A program made the position numbers and the translations under genes. Of a stretch of DNA of 6,178 nt, positions 5,664-6,178 are shown in pieces. Source of the DNA: RGIG3994 sp964461635 (GTDB taxonomy: Bacteria > Bacillota > Clostridia > Oscillospirales > CAG-272); contig CAYWVC010000062.1 of the NCBI GenBank assembly GCA_964461635.1, forward strand, positions 1 to 6,178, given 5' to 3'. The notes under the pieces are model-generated. The model searched no databases and was not told the DNA's origin. It saw nothing but the letters and a program-made list of their open reading frames with translations. Position 1 is the first letter of the stretch; every line of letters starts with the position of its first letter.

Positions 5664-5891
5664 ATGGGACTTTTTGAAAAATGTGAGACAGTGACGTTGC
5701 ACGTGTCGGATATGCACTGCGGTCATTGCAAGGCTCGGGTAGAGGAGGCGCTCAAGGCGGTGAAGGGGGTCAAAAAGGTCAAGGTAGACCTTGATTCCGC
5801 CACAGCCGAGGTTTCGTACCATCCGTCGGAGACCGACGGCGAGGCGCTTGTCGCCGCGGTGAGTGCCGCGGGCTTTCCCGCCACTCTTTAA
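5664..5891 (+). CDS. Small heavy-metal-associated (HMA) domain protein, CopZ-like
   Basis: The 75-aa product is a single HMA domain with a beta-alpha-beta-beta-alpha-beta pattern. The metal site MHCGHC (M17, C19, C22) matches the MxCxxC of copper chaperones and P-type ATPase metal-binding domains. An extra C7 and H18/H21 lie nearby. Typical features include VKGVKKVKVDLDSATAEV (33-50) and AAGFPA near the end. Such proteins bind Cu(I) or similar ions and pass them to transporters; no copper ATPase or regulator is present here, so the cargo and partner are unknown. GGAG (5651-5654) precedes ATG by 9 nt. It starts 4 nt after ruvX and ends just before the operon terminator. No copper-box operator is seen upstream, which suggests expression with the housekeeping operon rather than metal induction. 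Confidence 0.9.
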   Translation: MGLFEKCETVTLHVSDMHCGHCKARVEEALKAVKGVKKVKVDLDSATAEVSYHPSETDGEALVAAVSAAGFPATL

Positions 5892-5901
5892 AAAGATAAA
5901 C

Positions 5902-5941
5902 ACGCCGCCCCGAGCGAAAAAATCGCTCGGGGCGGCGTTTT
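5902..5941 (+). terminator. Rho-independent terminator of the trmK-ruvX-HMA operon
   Basis: A perfect 16-bp stem pairs 5902-5917 (ACGCCGCCCCGAGCGA) with 5923-5938 around an AAAAA loop and runs into TTTT. It begins 10 nt after the HMA stop codon. The AAAAAGATAAA on the left side gives a U-rich tail on the other strand, so it might also stop minus-strand transcripts entering from the right. Confidence 0.92.
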
Positions 5942-5950
5942 GTGAAGGGA

Positions 5951-6058
5951 GCTTCACCCTTAGCCCGCCGGCAAGTTTTCACCCGTTAACCCGTCAGTAA
6001 GTTTCGGTCCAGCCTTTTGGTGGGCTTCACTCTTAACCCATCGGTAAGTTTTCGCCCG
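5951..6058. repeat. Degenerate tandem repeat, about three units of 25-35 nt
   Basis: Unit 1 (5951-5985) and unit 3 (6024-6058) are each 35 nt, start GCTTCAC and share TTTTCRCCCG at the end. They match at 29 of 35 positions, and all six differences are transitions. Unit 2 (5986-6010) is a shorter copy aligned from the TTAACCCGTC part, with AGTAAGTTTCGG following. The shared core is roughly TTARCCCRYCRGYAAG-TTTTC. The block lies right after the terminator and has no gene on either strand. Confidence 0.7.
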
Positions 6059-6178
6059 CCTTTTTCAAAAGGCGGCGCGGTGGAGGGCGCGGAGCCCTCC
6101 TCGCCGCCCGCAGGCGGCGAAAGTCTCCTTCGGCGTTTTCTTTTTGTTAGCTTTTTCTTTTGCGCCTGTGGTGTCAAA
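6056..6178. repeat. Structured non-coding block: three consecutive hairpins plus pyrimidine-rich tail (cut by window end)
   Basis: There are three adjacent inverted repeats: CCGCCTTTT/AAAAGGCGG (6056-6064 with 6067-6075), GGAGGGC/GCCCTCC (6082-6088 with 6094-6100) and TCGCCGCC/GGCGGCGA (6101-6108 with 6113-6120). A T-rich run (6136-6161) and GCGCCTGTGGTGTCAAA to the edge follow. Together with the tandem units before it, this looks like part of a dispersed intergenic element of the kind common in Clostridia. No transposase or terminal repeats are visible, and the right end lies outside. A minus-strand frame across it encodes a Lys/Arg-rich peptide and is judged spurious. Confidence 0.6.

Noticed and set aside
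5986..6177. 63-aa minus-strand frame rich in Lys/Arg and Pro (PPAGGEEGSAPSTAPPF)
   Set aside because: It is the translation of the hairpin repeat block and its pyrimidine tail. The composition follows the DNA repeats and no convincing ribosome site is seen in the few bases left upstream.
5942..6178. Possible CRISPR array in the tandem units
   Set aside because: The units are adjacent or irregularly spaced, only partly identical, have no uniform spacers, and no cas gene is nearby.

Overview
The window is a compact, GC-rich bacterial chromosome segment, read as core housekeeping DNA rather than a mobile or defence island. The Gram-positive gene pairing trmK followed by a Nif3/YqfO-family gene, strong GGAGG-type ribosome binding sites, a DUF1858 redox protein and Clostridia-like protein sequences suggest an anaerobic Firmicute, probably Clostridia (Oscillospiraceae-like). 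That assignment is inference; no rRNA or marker search could be run.

Layout. Positions 1-92 hold the tail of an unrecognised plus-strand gene, followed by a 17-bp stem hairpin (129-165) that can end transcription from both sides. From 201 to 2436 a minus-strand operon reads prfB (release factor 2), a small two-helix membrane protein, then tcdA (ct6A tRNA dehydratase). It starts at an extended -10 promoter (2483-2512). Back to back with it, a textbook TTGACA-17-TATAAT promoter (2545-2573) drives a six-gene plus-strand operon: a 68-aa DUF1858 CxxC protein, trmK (tRNA m1A22 methyltransferase), a Nif3-family metal protein, an alpha/beta-hydrolase of the monoacylglycerol-lipase type, ruvX (YqgF) and a 75-aa HMA/CopZ-like protein. 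Gaps within it are 21 nt or less, and it ends at a 16-bp stem terminator (5902-5941). The last 237 bases have no credible gene but contain a structured repeat: about three degenerate 25-35-nt tandem units, three consecutive hairpins and a pyrimidine-rich tail running off the window.

How it works together. Four genes touch RNA or translation: prfB ends translation at UGA/UAA, tcdA modifies position 37 and trmK position 22 of tRNA, and ruvX has proposed roles in rRNA processing or Holliday junction resolution. The plus operon opens and closes with small cysteine-pair proteins and contains a dinuclear-metal protein, so a metal or redox link is possible but unproven. Several starts were revised from the longest reading frame: prfB to a TTG at 2436, the membrane protein to 1279, tcdA to 902, trmK to 2811 and ruvX to 5207. 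I found no clear new defence or mobile system. The most unusual material is the terminal repeat block, the unnamed membrane protein between prfB and tcdA, and the small-Cys-protein operon.
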